DNA of 64,000 nt from assembly GCA_021234535.1 (NCBI GenBank), contig CM037839.1, forward strand, positions 28,225,475-28,289,474. The letters are read 5' to 3'. Made by a program: the position numbers and the translations under genes. Below the pieces are notes generated by a model, which worked only from the letters and a program-made list of their open reading frames with translations, had not been told where the DNA came from and ran no database searches. The DNA is from Stichopus chloronotus. Its lineage: Eukaryota; Echinodermata; Holothuroidea; Aspidochirotida; Stichopodidae. Of this stretch, positions 30,501 to 45,883 are shown one piece after another (positions within the stretch are counted from its first letter, which is position 1; every line of letters starts with the position of its first letter).

Positions 30501-33500
30501 TACAGCACATGATATACAAGTGCAACTCTAAGTCAATTACTAATATGCTCAGGAATCATGGACAATGTGCCAATGGACTATTGACCACACATAGGCCCCC
30601 CTCCAAAAAAAACAACTCCATTTTAACTGAATTACTATGAAACTGCTGGAGACTTCAGTTTCATATTCTTTGCAACTATGACAATGACCCCTGATAGTGC
30701 TGATACTGGAAGTACAACAATTTCCTCTTTGTTAGGATTCTAACTCATGTTTGTTCAACAAGACTTCAGTTAAATTCTGTAACAGCCAATGTAATTTCGT
30801 TGTTGTAATGTGCAACCTTCATGCAGTTTTACCATGTTGAGGGTTAGAATCGATGAAGCAGTACCCTATGTATTTGAAATGATATTGCAGAGTGCAAGTT
30901 AACTTGCGGTTTATTTGGTTACGTAAAGTAAACTGCTCACCATTGAAAAATCATCTGCATTAGTACACATGAGTTTGGGGAAGATGCCCTGTCTTTCGTA
31001 ACGTGCTGGATCATCGTATACATTACCAAACATGAAACAGTTCATGAGAGTTGAATGGGCATGGATGTCAATGTAAAAGTCAAGATCCACATTCTGTTGA
31101 TTAAAACAAAAGAAGAAAAAGCTTCAGAAAGAAAAGGGTTAATAATCATTAATCTTACCATTGAAACTGTCACAAATGCTGTTAACAAATCATATATCCA
31201 GTCACATGTCTTGTTGTCTCGTCTCCAGTTATCAAATCATTGACTATAGGGTCACAAATCCAGTCATTAACTCAGTAACAGTCACTAAAACATGTACACT
31301 AACTAATGTGATTCCTTTCACTTATGGAGTCACACATCTAGTGACCAACCTCAGCAGAGTCACCAAAGCATGTCTCCTGTCCAGTTATAGTTATGATTCC
31401 TCTACATATATATAGTTGACAGCACGTAATATCTGTTTTTACTGAGTCACCCAACAATCAAGAGGCATTGGCTGTGTGACAGTATCTGTCACATATAAAG
31501 TTTGCTATCTTATTCCCATGCATTCTGTCCGCAGTCTATTCACATTCAGTGTCTCAAAACCATTTTTTTTTCATTCATCTTTGTCACTGGTCCTTCCCCT
31601 TAATTGTCAGCTAGATCAAGGCTTTGTAAGGCTGCTATTCAAGACTAATCCTCAGACAATTTACATCATACCACCATCGTGCAGGCAAGGTGTTAAAAAC
31701 AGGTAAAATTAAGTTTTGATGGATGGTTTATAGTTTCCATTCAGCTGAGAGAAAATTACCCTTGCCTCATAACGGGCACTGTGACTGGTCTCCGTCACCA
31801 CAAAACTCAAAATGTAAATTTAACTCTGTCCAAGTTCAGTGAAGAAAAGAAAAAATGAAACAAAAACAGGAAGATTTTAACGGTGGATGTTATCCTGTCT
31901 GAATTAGTTCAGTGGTATTTCACTTGTACATAATTTACACATGCATAGGAATTAGAGACAATCAGTATGAGCTTTGCCAGGCTCACAGGTGTAACTTGAA
32001 ACCATTGTTGGTATTATGTGCTTGTATCATGTTTTACCAACTGCATACGATGCCTTTGTAATTTGATTTTGTCCCATTAGGCACTCGCGAATCCAGTTTG
32101 TCAATCATCAAACAAATGGCTCATTTTATTACATTCCCTTCAATTCTGGACTCCATCCTTAGGGTCCGAGTGTATCATAACATGTATTGGAATAGTTTGG
32201 ACTGGTTACAGGAAATTACAAATGAAACACTGTGTGACATGCAGCATGCCTGTATACACAAAACAGTACTTCTATAAGTCACTCAGTTACAATATCTATA
32301 ACAATGATCACTTGATCAAGACTGTAGCTATGGGAGGGGAGGGAGGCAAGTTGCCCCCAAAAAACATAAGACAGGTATCCACATTTTAATGCAACATATG
32401 GGGGGAAAGATATGATGGTAAACGATAGCCCTGTTTGCATCTGAGCTTCTTTTCAAAAGCAAACTTTTTGAAAAGGAGAGGGGAATACCTCAACCTTATG
32501 TGTCTGTCAGGATGGTAAGCAATAACTTTGTTCCCCCCCCCCCCTCACAAACAAAGCAACAACTCAGGCTATGGGACTGACATTGGCTTCTTTAACACAA
32601 ATTATTTCAACTTTTGAAACATACTGAGCTTACTTGCCAAAGAAAGTTTGATGTACTGCTCTGATCATTCTTGAGGGATTTTGATAAATTTGCATGCAAC
32701 TTAATATCGCCAAGAAAACCATAATCATAGATTGAGTGGCATAAACCCTGTGAGGACAAACACAGTGAGGTGTAATATGACATAAGGTTCTGTCACCAGT
32801 TACATGAAAAGAGGAGCAATCTTCTCCTTGAGAGTTTCTGTAGAAGAAAAAATCTTATTTTGTGGATGTTCTTTTATCAGAAACAAGGAAAGAAATAAAA
32901 TTTCATCAAAATATACTTGGAGAAATAGGTATAGCATAATTATGTATGTTTGTATAGAGAAAACATTGCTTTTAATTGGTATTTTATGCAAATGATTGAA
33001 AATGTAATGCTCAAGTGCATATATCTCTCATTTGTGTTACATTTTTATCTATCATCATAGTCCCCTCTAGCTGTTTACCTTTTCAAGTGGAAAGAAAATA
33101 TTTTTGCCTGGCAAAAATTTCCCAAAAAATCTACAATTTGGTTGGTTTGCACCCCACCTGTCGTAAATTCACCGACAGAGCTTAAAGCACGAAGCAATTT
33201 AAAGAGACGACTGAAGAAGACCAAGTTACTGACTGAGGCCAGATTTTGATAATTAAACTTGTTTTAAACTAGCTTCTCAATCTTTCGTAGTGGCTCCCCT
33301 CAGCCATATACCAACAAATGGGAGTCAAAGCATTACCGTTACTGATGACGGAGTCAATTTAGCTTAAACACCGTGAAACTCAAAACACCAGCAATTGGTG
33401 TGGTATTAATGAGAAATGGTTTGTAAAGGGGTCTGTGCTCTGTAATCTGGCTTGGGTGAAAGGACTTGCCAATCTTGGGTAGTGTACATGCCAAATCACC

Positions 33501-36500
33501 CAAGTTTTGCAAACTGCTAGTCCAACTTCGAAAGGTTGTAAGAGATCAAGATCAAGTTTATTTTTTATAACTTTGTCCACTGCAGCAAATCATAATACAA
33601 TATCTTGCATGCTTGCAAGATCCTTCATAATTTGTCTGAAAGTTACTAGTTTGACATTCTTCAAACCAGTAAAAATCATGAATAAAATGATTTGTTATTT
33701 AAAGCTGCAAGCTTTTCTGCTATGTAAGTCCAGAAACCAAATGCCACAATTGCACAGTGTGGGTGTCACTTCCTCACAGATAGGTACATGATTTAATATA
33801 GATGAAAGAGAGACGACAGTTCATTAGTTCTTGAATCTTGACTGCTGCTGCTGAAACCTAGGTTTACTCATGCAAGGAAAGTAAGTTCTGGTCACCACCT
33901 CTGGGTACATGTCATGACATGCAAAATATTTGAAACAAAAGAAGAATACCATCTTCCAAATAAAAAAAAAAACAGAATTAGCAAAAGACAAAATGAAAAA
34001 CTAATAGCAAATGCACAACCAGGCAGAGACTGAGTCTGAATTTAATACTCACCATCAGTCTCATTATCACCCTCCACATACCACACCAATCTCATATACG
34101 CCCTTCCCCTATTACACCCCTCTTCCGTTCAGCATTTTACCACCACCTTTCTTTCCTATCATACCACCCCCTTGCCACACACCAGTCTTCATCTCAGGTT
34201 TCATGTGATTCTGTATAAACGGCCATCACAATATTAAATCGCGACCATTGTTCTGCAACACTCTGCACAATAACCTGCTCATGCCTGTCCACCGGCCACC
34301 GTCAAGAGACAGACACCTCGAATGCATGTACATCCCTGCAGAGCTTGCAGATCAACCAGTTGAATCAACAGTAATTGTGAAACTAACATGTAACGATGCT
34401 TGTTGTTTTCAGAGACCAGATAATTCAACATGTTACACAAAAGGAGAGACTAATTAAAAGCAGGACAAATCTCCATTTAATGCATATTTGCTAGCATGTG
34501 CTGTTGGAAAACGGCAAATATGGTAACTTGGAATAAAAACCTACTCACCATTAAGTACTCAAAGAAAGAATGTTTTCCTCTCAAAAATTTGTTTTTCCTT
34601 TTCTTTTTTCCTTTCCTTATTTTTATATAGCTGTGTGTTGACTCATCATTGTTTTTTCAGGTTTTTTTTCCAGCTTTTACAATAATCTTTGTCAGCTGAG
34701 TAACTAAATGCCTCCGGGGGCTTTGCATTTTCCGAAAATGTTCTCAAGTTAAGGAGACAGATGTTATCTTAATGCCATCTTAGCGTAGATGGTAAAATGC
34801 ATTTGACGGATTCGGCTTTTGAATAATTTTTTCGCTTGAAATGATAAACTTTTCAAATGTGGGGAATCATAAGGACATGAAAAGCTCAGAAAGAGAAGTG
34901 TGTGCGAGAGAGAGAAAGAGAGAGAGAGAAGGTGGGGAGGAGAAGGATTATAAAACAAGCAACCATTCGTTAGAAAACTAGGGTATCAAAAAAGTAGAGG
35001 AGCTTAGTGCATATGAGTCACACAATATGTGTGGACTGAAAACAACCTAGCTTTATGCTCAATTAATATAAAGGTCATTGCACATGCTCAAACAAGCACA
35101 CAAGTTTCAAACAGGCTGAGTCATCCATGCACTTGTGGATGAACACACGTACAAAAAAAAAAGAAAAAAAAAGAGAACTTAAGAAAAAGACGGAGAGAAA
35201 GTTGGTTGTGTTAGAGAGGAGAGCTGCAGGGAGAACATTTGATGATCCATCATCACCACTGAATAACCGCCAGTTAATGTTCAATGGCTTCGTGTAGCAC
35301 AGGAAGAGAGAACCAGATCATGATGGAGGTAATAGGTGGGAGTAGCCAGAGGCAGGAATAAATTGCAAAACAATTAAGGCATCGTCCTGATCCCCGGCAA
35401 TTAATTCTGAGATGACAAATAGCAACTACTGATATTTAAATAGTGAGAAATAAGTTACACACACAGACCTACACTAAATTTTTACTACATTGATAACAAA
35501 TCCTTACTTTTTATTACCAGTATTAACGTTACTCGATCTTTTGATTTCTTTTTTCATTATATCAGTATTTCATCCTTTATGGAAAGGGAAAGAGCAAAAG
35601 TCTAGCCTGTAGATGAAAATAAGCTATGAAAATTTAATTTGTGGGTTTTTTTTGTTGATTCATTGTAAATGGTTAATATTGTCTGTGTTAGTTTTAAAGG
35701 GTCTTGATACTACACATGTGTTTCTATGTTAGCAAGAAACATATCAAACAAAGTTTAGGAGGAGTTGTATATTTGAAGAACCAAATGAAAGACCACATTA
35801 ACATAAAAATGTTAATGAAAGTCACATTCTAGTACAAATGTTTTTGAAGTTATCTCAACTTAATCTTCAAGTAAGTAATATAGATACAGTTTCTACAGGA
35901 TATAAAAAAGTGTAACAATAACATTCTGTTAGACACTAAGTTATCCATTTTCACAACAGGGATAGGTTTTAAAACAAACTGAGTGTATAAGATAATCCAT
36001 GCTTGCAAAATTGAATATTTTAAACAGGTTTGAGTTTTTTGATGTATTACTGCTAATTTGATTTTAATTTCAACATCTGTATTTCCATTCTCTATGATGT
36101 TGAAATTATTGGTGTTAATTGTTTGGCAGTCTATACAATGAGTGATGTGTTAAATGGCTTGCTGATTTACCAGGGACATGCTCTTTGAACCTGCTTCTTC
36201 ACATGTATACAAACCAAATATTTTGACTGATCTAGGTATTGTCTATTTACACCTTCACATTTATCACGGCCTCTTCCTTAGTAATCAAAGTTCTTGCCAC
36301 TTGACACAAAGAATTTGTGACAAGGTGGAGCAATTGAGATTTTGACAAAAAGTTGTCTCCAAGATATTTTCACACAAGTAAGACATACAAACTATATGTC
36401 ATAGCCTATTATGTAATACAGTACAGCATACATAGGTGATGCTGAAACAGTGTCCACAGAGCATTAACTTTTAACACATTTTAGAAAACATACAAGCACT

Positions 36501-39500
36501 TTGAAGATAAACACACATACAGCTGAGAGCCGATATGCAGTCACAGTGGCCAAAGATACACTAACAGCCAACACATTTCAAAGGAGATGCAGACACAGTG
36601 GCCATAGATACTCAAACAGCTAACACATTATGGCCAAGATACAGACACAGTGGCCATAGAGACATAAACAGCTAAGTTATTGTACTGTCCCTGATGTCAT
36701 GAGCTCAACTGAGCTCATTGTGTTGAGCGGATCCTGAAGACAGGAGTGAGACTTCTTTGTAAATTTTGGTTAGCATATGGCTTAATAAGACCGGTTTTTA
36801 TTTTGGCAGTTTGACAAGATGTTCTGGCTCGACAAAATGGCAATTTTCCATATTTCACCATTTTGAAGATGTTCGAACGTGGCAAAATGCCAATTTTTGA
36901 ATTTTGTCACTTGAATTTTGCCATTTTGATGAGTTGTTTTATCCCGCAAAATGACATTTTTTTTAATTTTTTCACTTTGAGGAGATGTTCAAACTCGGCA
37001 AAATGGCAATTTTTCGAATTTTGCCATTTTGATCAGCTGTTGGAACTAGGCAAAATGGCAGTTATGTGAATTTTGCTATTTTGACAAGATGTTATCACTC
37101 AGTAAAATCACAATTTTCCAAAGTTTGACATTTGGATGAGTTGTTTTATCTCGACAAAATGACAATTTCCCTTAATTCTGTCCTTTTTTAAAAAATGCTG
37201 AATAACGTCAAAATGACCAATTTCAGACTTTTGTCTGTTTGAGGAGTTGATTAAGTCGTCAAAATGTCAATTGTACGAACATTGTTGATGGTTCTTTTTT
37301 TCTTTTGCATGTCCCTTCTATGCCTCCATAGGGAACTGCTAGAATGTTCCCAAATAATCTGGGGCACAAGTAATCATGGACAGTAGGTGGTTGCGATATA
37401 TTTGTAACCACATTTTCTAGTTATACCTGAGATGCAACCACAGTGGCCATAGATACAAAAGCAGCTAACATATTATGACCAAAATACAGACACAGTGGCC
37501 ACTGATGCACAAACAGCTAAGTTTATATAACTGTGATGCAAACAGAGTGGCCATAGATACACAAACAGTCAACACATTATGGCCAAGAAACAGACTCAGC
37601 GGCCATACATACACAAACAGCTAACACATTATGGCCAAGACACAGACACAGTGGCCACAGATACACAAACAGCTGACACATTTCCCAGATACAGGCACAG
37701 TGGACATACATACCCTAACAGCTAACACATTAAAGCTCAGATGCAGACACGGTGGCCATATATAGACAAATGGCCCACTATATAAGATGCAAAAACAATG
37801 GCCATATACAGAGACAAAAAGCACATTATGGCCAAGATAGCCTAGCCATCAGGCCAAGCCTAGACAAAAAATAGATGGCTGCAGACAATGAAACCACTCA
37901 TCTTATGTAGTTGCTGATGAATGAAATAACTGAATTAAAATGAAGTGCAGAAAACTTGATGAACTGTATTAATTATCAACCAATACGATGCCAGCTATTT
38001 ACTTTTCCCTAACATCAAAAGTTCACTTGCCAGTTGCGGTAGTACTAGTGAGGTGAATAGCCCTTTAAGCTCATGAGGTGTGATATGCCACCGAGCCTCA
38101 ATGAAGCATGCAAGAATCTCAAGAACTAACAACTTGCATTATTTTTTCATAAAGTAAACCATGCTTGAATGTTTCACAAGTATTTCAGCTCTCTCTCCAT
38201 CATCCCCTGGGCTATTCTCACCGGCCAATTCTTTCGTCTCCGGTGGTTTTGAGTTGGTAATGCAAGGATAGTAACAATTTAATTCAACAATATTCATTCT
38301 TTGAATAGATTCGAAGGAAGATGAATCATTGTGTGCTCTGGACTTCATTTTCACTGTTTCAAACACAAATGTTTATGAAAAACAAAAGGAGAAAAAGTTT
38401 GGTTATTATTTGACAAAAGTAACTTCAAAAGAATGACTCATGCAGTTTGTTGCTGTTGCTAGGGGGGTCACCAACTGGGATATCTACATATCCTTCAAGG
38501 TTTCATTTGCACACATGCCTGATGTACTTTACACCACAGTATATCTTACCAGTCTATCGTTTGCAGCTGTCGGTGAGAATTACCCCATAGCAACTTACAT
38601 TAAATATGTGTAAGCTCTGTTGGAAAATTTTACAACTTTCACCGAACCTGCAGAGCTTTCTTCAAAATATGGTAATCTCTGTCAAACTAAGACATTTTCC
38701 TACTTTTCACGATGCATGCTTACGGTATGCATGCTAATTGGTGAGCATTAACATATTAATTAAATTCAGAGATTTTTGTCTTCGGAAAAAATCTACTAAC
38801 TTTGTCAGACTGATAGTCATACCTGTAAATATAAATCTAAAAATGTAAATCAAATCTAAACAAGAATTTATCTAATTCTTGGGTCGATCTTCATGAATCT
38901 GTTTAAGCTGTTGTTGAACACTACAGACAAAGGACTGTGATTCCTTTCCATTGTACTAGAAGGATTTGGTAAGCAAAGATTCACTGAGGAGAAAATACGG
39001 GGATCTTGTAGAATCACTCCATGTATGCCTGCACTTGCAAGGCTGAACTTGAGGAAAATTTCTATTCCAGTGATCAAACGACAAAAGCATGGCATAACTC
39101 TGAACATCTGGTCCTCTCAGACCATAGATCAGTGAGTTTTAAATTCATAGTCCTTGTAAAATTGGTATGAGTATGCACTTTGACCAGTTTAGGCACTTCA
39201 TTAGACGAGGAACAGCAAAGTGCAGAAGAGGCGAGCCATAACGTGCTTACAAATTACAACCATGTCTATGAGGTAATTTTTGTGTTGGTAGTACGTTGGA
39301 AACATTTCAGCATTGTCGGTGTTTGAAAGGAATTTGATAGCAATGAATACTACTGATTTGTGGGTGAAGTGGTTCTACAGAAGAGACAATACTGCTCTAG
39401 TATTACAAATGTTATTAGTGATTTACTTTTAAAATCATTTTACAATTCTTTAATTTTTTTTATTTGTTATTATTTAAATTCATTCATTAGCTATTTAGGG

Positions 39501-42500
39501 TGCCATAATAATAAACCTAGAAAAAGTAATGTAACCAATAGCTCCATGACATACAGTAACACTTCTTAATGTTGTCTCGCAGGGGGTGGAAGGGCCTACC
39601 AGGAAACTGGGGAATCCCCCGGGAGGCCCACAAACCTAACCCTGTCATCATATACCATAAGTCCATTAAGCAATTTTGGGGTTAGATTAAGTAATTATGA
39701 TGAAGACCAATAGTTGCAACCTTTTGGAAAGTGGAATACACCTCAAAAAGAAACATTTTGGACTTGAAAATATCACTTCTCACACATGGTCAAGGCTATG
39801 GTCTTACTGACTCTGCACATAAAAAGTCAGCAGTAAGTAGCAGGTGTTATAAACGTTCTGAAATTGCTCACTTCCCCCGTAAAGGACACCATCGCCTATC
39901 TCACATGCCTCGTCACGTTTTAATGTGCGAGCACACAGTGAGCAAACGTTATACGCTGACAATGTGACACCCTCTCCAGACATGGAAAGACCCGTTTAAC
40001 GCCTTTGTCATCATCGTGTAGGTCAAAAGACTGCCACAAATGGTATGTTTGTAACTGGTTGTTTTAATGTATGAATAGGAAGTTTGGGGGGGGGGAGAGG
40101 TCAGGAGCCACTGCCCTCACTTGCGTGTAAAGCTAGGAGGGTGGAGATTTTTTTTTTTGGCGCCCCAGTTTTTCACACTATTACAGGGAAATAAAACTAT
40201 GAATATGAAGAGGGCATTTTGCAACCTGTAATAGGAAGGAATGTTATTAGTTGTACATTACCATCAGGACTACCATAAATTTTTTCGCCAAAATCTGTCA
40301 GTAAAAATCATTGTCATGAGTTCAAATACTTTTTTGGGGTCCAGAAGTTTCTTAAGAAAAAGCCTTGCAACCTCACAATGTGCCAGACAGAATTATAAAA
40401 GTGGAAAATGGAAGCAATGTTTTTGGATCATGAAATATTGTAGAGACTTGTGTTTACGTCAGCACTCTAACCCGACGATATCATGTAGAAATATCCATCA
40501 CCACCATTACTGTTTATAGCAGAGTGTATCGTGTTGTTGTTTGAGTTCACAGTTTTCTGTCAAGAATGTTTGACAACCCACGAGAGAATATAGTTCCTTG
40601 CACTGAACATCCATCTTACACCCTTCAGGGTATTGATCTCACATGCGGTGACAGCAGAAGAGGGGGACTTTGAGAGCTACGTGACCCAAAATTGGCCAAG
40701 GGCTCCAAGAATTAATGAAAGAAGAAGCATGATTCAATATGATTCCTACCTGTGTACCAACTCAACCCATCTGATATATGTATAACCAGTTTTCACTGAT
40801 TTACATTTTTGCACTCATTGAGAAATTGCAAACATGAGATCCCTATTTCAAGGCTGGGAACGTGTAGCTTAGAACACCCCTGGAAGTGCCATTTCTGGCA
40901 ATCAAGGGGGTTTGTAAAACCAGAAATTTTTGTACACTCCTTGAAGGTGGCACATCACTTAGACAGTTTTTTCAAGGATGACCCCCAAGTTCTCCCATCC
41001 GAGTGCTCGGATGGTGTTTGGTGTGTACCATGGATTGCTAAAAACAAAGATAATATGTTAAGATGAGTCACAGCACACATTCATGTAAATTTTTTTGAAA
41101 TGCCTCTTCCTGGTACAAAAAGCCAACATTTTACATAAAAGATGTATGCTCTGGTCTAATGGGGAAAGTGAGGTGACCAATCCAAACATATGCAGCCCCA
41201 CTTCCATACTGCTTCCTGCACCTATGTGTGACACCTGGCCCCCCTGGGGGTCACATTTCGGTAGAAATTTCCTCTCCTGTCAGTCCCTGTTGACATGGGA
41301 GAATTGGGAGAAATTGAGAGAGGAAGTTGCTAGCTTTTAGTACTTCAGTGGCCTAAGTTTTGTTCCGATGGAATGCAAAAGTGTTCGATTAATGTAAGAA
41401 TCTCTACAAGTAGATGAAAAAGAACCATAATTTTGAAGAACTGTAGTAGCTGGTTCTGTACTGTTTTTCAACTAACCCCTCTATCTGCCTGCAATTGCCT
41501 CGCCATGCATACAGTACGTGGATGCTGGGTAGATCTACTGTATACGATATGTGTAGTATACTACAGTGTAAAACCTGCACTCATCAAAGAATCAGCGTTA
41601 ACTCTGACAAGACTGCCTTCAGAACTGCAAAAATAAAAGGCACTCATGAATGAATTAAGGTGCTCTCAAGAAGAGGGATCACTGAGTAAAAGGTTTCATG
41701 AGGAGATATCAGGAAGGAGAACATTAATATTTTCCACCAACATGAACAAAAGACAGTCCTTTCCTCATTAATTTATATTTAAAATGTTCCTTTAAATCTA
41801 AAGTATCTGCAATATTTCTAGACAAACATGAGTCAACTTCGAGAGATATTTTTTTCTCATGAGAATAAAAAAAAACGAAGGCTGAAACGTATGTGGGATA
41901 AGAACACTTTGCAAGAGGGTTTCTATTTGATCTAAACAGATAAATAATCGAGGAACAAATTGTTTAAGTTAGGTGCTTTCAGAGGTAACACAGATACCTG
42001 GGGGTACCAGCACAGTATTTTAGTACCCAGGTCCAAAATTACTACCCAGTTCATTCATACAGTGAATAACAGCACCACCGTGTCAGCACACTGGGTCAAA
42101 TTGCCAAATTTTGTCTACTGTACACAGTGAACGGAAATTTCTTTTTTTTCCGGGACCATCCGTGTTCCTATTAATGAGTAGAAGTAGAAGTAGGTGGGTG
42201 TATATGTAGGACACTAGGCAGATCCCTTCACATGATTGTGATGTTAATACGGTGGAAACGCCGATGTTAATGATACAGCTGATGATTTGGTCCGGTATCG
42301 AAGGGGTATGCGGAAAAAAATGACTCAGTTGCAATTTTTAGGAATAGATGAAACCACAAGTTTAAGTATTGCATATATATATATCTAGGACTATGAGCTT
42401 CAGAAATAGAATATTTTTTAAAGTATACTTTACACTCAATTACATATCGGTAGCAATGACAATAATCGAAACAGAGATTTTGGCTAGAATACTTCATAAA

Positions 42501-45500
42501 CACTGCATAAATGGAATGCCTGCTGTTTTCAAAAAAAAAAAAAAATTGCTCTTTATGAGATAAAGTGTTACCATAAAGGGATGTTCCTGTTTCCTACAAA
42601 ATTGGAACCAATGACTGTATACCTCAGTTCTAAAAGGGAAGCTGATTTTGTGATGAGGTCCTCATAAAGGTAAAACGGCAACACTATAGTCTAGGAATGA
42701 CCTCATAGACTAATTCAGAGCTGTTTAAGATGTTTGTGCATTTAATTGAGAATAGACGTAGAAATGGCATGGCAGCCATTTTGAATTAGCTGTAAGGTAC
42801 TTAGAAACTGAAGTGAGAGCAAAACTTTGTGATAATGACGTCTTAAATTTGTCAGCTTGTCCAGACCTCACTTAACAACAATAATGCAGGATGGAGAGGT
42901 TAAAATAGAAGAGTATAGGCAACCTCACCTGATCAGCATCCATATCAAGTAAAAGCTGCTTGCACGCATGGAGGGTTGGATGAGCCCAGGGAGATGGTTC
43001 ATGCCAGTGTCGGTTCAGATCAAAACCCATCAACGAGCATCTGATCCATGACAGAAAATAGAAAAATACAGCACCGTTTAAAAACATGTAATTGTATCAA
43101 CAACCATGTCAAAATGGTGAACATTCCATTTAAACACACAATAAGAAACATGAGTAAGAACATTGACAGACCCCCCATGTGACACCCATTTGAACACCAA
43201 AACCCACCCAGCTCTCTGAAAAACCTGTGTTTTAAATAAAGTTCAATCTATGTAAAGAATCACAAAAACAAAGCAATGTAACTCCCAACCTAACTCACAA
43301 TTTTATTGACTCACCGATCTCAATGGTCATATGCTTTATGACAAAAAATTCAGGCCAGTTATGTGGGATGATTTGCTTAAAAAGTGCTACCATTTTATTT
43401 TTGTAGACACTTCTCATGTGAAAAATTTCAAGGTGGACACCCCTTCCCATTAAACTCCTCCCCTAGGGGCCAGGGATCCACTGATGGACAGGTCAGACGT
43501 GGTTATGCATCTTGTGTGTGATGTTGGGGGGATATGTATCAATGTGACCTATGAGGATTTCATGAACATACTGTACTACAAACAGTACACATTCCTAGGT
43601 ACTGTGGATTTCTTCAGGCTATGACAATAGTGATTCGACAAGAATCTTCATTTTGAAAATACAGCTGATATCAGGGGTAACAAAATTAAACATGAATGTA
43701 TGTTTTGACTATATTAGCTACATGGAAAATAGCTTATCTTTAATAAACAGTTTGAGAGAATATTGTAAAATTGTAAAAAAATATTGTAAATTGTGTAAAA
43801 TGCATGTTGCCCAATCCAAGTTGAAAAAGAGAGCTGTTCAGCTAGTTAAACATTTGTAGTTTTCAGCTGCCTGCTAAAGGTAACATCTCTGGTCTCTGAT
43901 CTATGAATCTGATCTGTATTCTCTGCCGGGTACCTCAAATTAAGTGAAGGTTTCTACATTGGCACGGATCAATAATCATCAATATTGGGTTCTACAGACA
44001 CCCCAATGTTAACAGATAATCCCAACATTAACAGATAACCTGCTAAAAAGATTCATCCAAACAGTACTGTATGAATAAAAACAAGCTATCCCATGCAGCA
44101 GAACACACTACTAATGACACACTAATAATATGCTTTTCTAGATTTTAACAAAACAATGGTCTGAGCCTGTGTAACATTTGTAAAAGCAATATGCCCTCAC
44201 CGTACCTGAACTAACACGAGCTCAGTAACATACTTTGGGATCAACAAATAATTCTCTACATGAATTTCTATGGAGTGATGAAGCTAAGCCTCACAAGCAT
44301 TATCCATCATGCAGCCTTGCAATTTAGTTTGCATGACATACAATCCTAAGCAAAAATACATGCGACACCTTCCCCTGCTCCCCCATTCAATGCTGAAATT
44401 TGGAATATCTTTGGGTTGGGACAACATTGATCTAGCAGGGAGGGGATTGTGACATATGAACAATTCTACTGCAGTATTGCTACATTGTGTACAAGTGTCC
44501 CATCATTTTTGTCAAGGATTGTCTGAGCTGCTCTACACATGTATTGGAGTGTACAGCTATACCAAGTAGAGTATATAGAAGCGTTTCAACTTTGTGGGAA
44601 TAGTCTGAGAGTTGTGACTGGAAATTGGCAGTGAAGAAATTAAAGGATACAGTGTATTCTTAACTTGAGAATAGAAGAAAGTTTAATAAAGTCTTAGTTA
44701 TACTAATAATTTTTCAGGTCATGTCATGTAGCTACAGTAATAACATATCATATTACCAACCCTGACAAATAATACACTGTATACAGAAAAAAAAAAAAAC
44801 ATTTAAGGTTACTTGTAAGGCCCTGCGGTGCAATAATGTGATAGAGCAACACCGTCTTCAACAATGCACCACTGACTTGACAACGGTTCACTGTTAACGA
44901 ACACACTATTTCAATGGGACTGACTAATCATTGCAGATATATGAGAAATAGGGCCCGATACAAAACGACATTTAAAGCAATTTTATGGTCCACCGAGAAA
45001 AAAACATGAAATGTACTATAAATGAATGGATCAACTAATATCGTATTGAAGTACAATGATATCATGTACACATACTACACCTTTGCATATCTATGATGTC
45101 ATCCTTATAGAAAAAAAATTGACAAAATATATAGTGCATCACGTGGTTCATCATAGTTTTGGTACAGCAATTAAAAGAAGAACAACTTCATCAATAGTAA
45201 CTGAATGTGACTCTTGTGCATGGCGCTCCTCAATAAGCCTTGCAACAAATCTTATTTATTATGAACATTTGTACCTACAGTAATGTCAACCTTTCATCTC
45301 CTCCCCCCCCCAAGAAAAACTGAACTTTCTTTTGAGTCCCAAACTTAGAATATACTGTATCCTCCAACCTCTCATCTGCAAGTTTCCTATCATGGCCCAC
45401 AAACTTGTTCCCAAAATTTAAAGGCTTCTGTACTCTAACATATTTGCTAGTCATTGGCAGATTTTCCCTTCTCCAAATATGAGTAGCATGATTGCCAGAT

Positions 45501-45819
45501 CGTTTTCTACCACACATCTGTTAAATAGGTATGCCTCTACTCGACTTGGAGAAAGAAAGTGCAAAAGTTATGAAAGATGTATTTTACAAGTCTCCCTATT
45601 CTCCTTTAACAGTATGGCAGATCTGAGTGGATCTGAAGAATGCAATTGGTAAAAATCTTAGCAATTGACTCAATCACTTTAATTTAGAATCAATCAACCA
45701 TTGAAAATATTAATACATTTTATACATAGAAAACAGCCTAATGAATTGATGGATGGACGAAAGACTCCATGAATGTATGATGAATGAATTGATAGATGGA
45801 AGAATCAATCAATGAAAGG

Positions 45820-45883
<64 letters not shown>

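Larger units (their letters stand above)
27133..30940 (-). other. AGBL4 intron (3.8 kb)
   Basis: It contains the 66-bp array (27845-28062) and two adjacent copies of a dispersed repeat family (29205-29350 and 29545-29890). I see no supported exon in the rest. Confidence 0.6.
31094..42928 (-). other. AGBL4 intron (11.8 kb) rich in repeats
   Basis: It contains a (GA)n tract near 34.90-34.93 kb, nested 52-bp and palindromic ~60-bp arrays (36531-37845), a GC-rich block at 39578-39640, and one copy of a dispersed repeat (40676-41035). No exon supported by homology was found. A plus-strand, ATG-less open frame at 33060-33249 is noted as a finding. Confidence 0.6.

Noticed and set aside
36863..37069. 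Plus-strand frame with repeating FCHFAI-like peptide
   Set aside because: It is a by-product of the palindromic tandem array.
38139..38366. Minus-strand frame with [21 protein letters not shown]
   Set aside because: The composition is coding-like, but there is no clear splice pair, no homologue and no fit to AGBL4, so it was not called.
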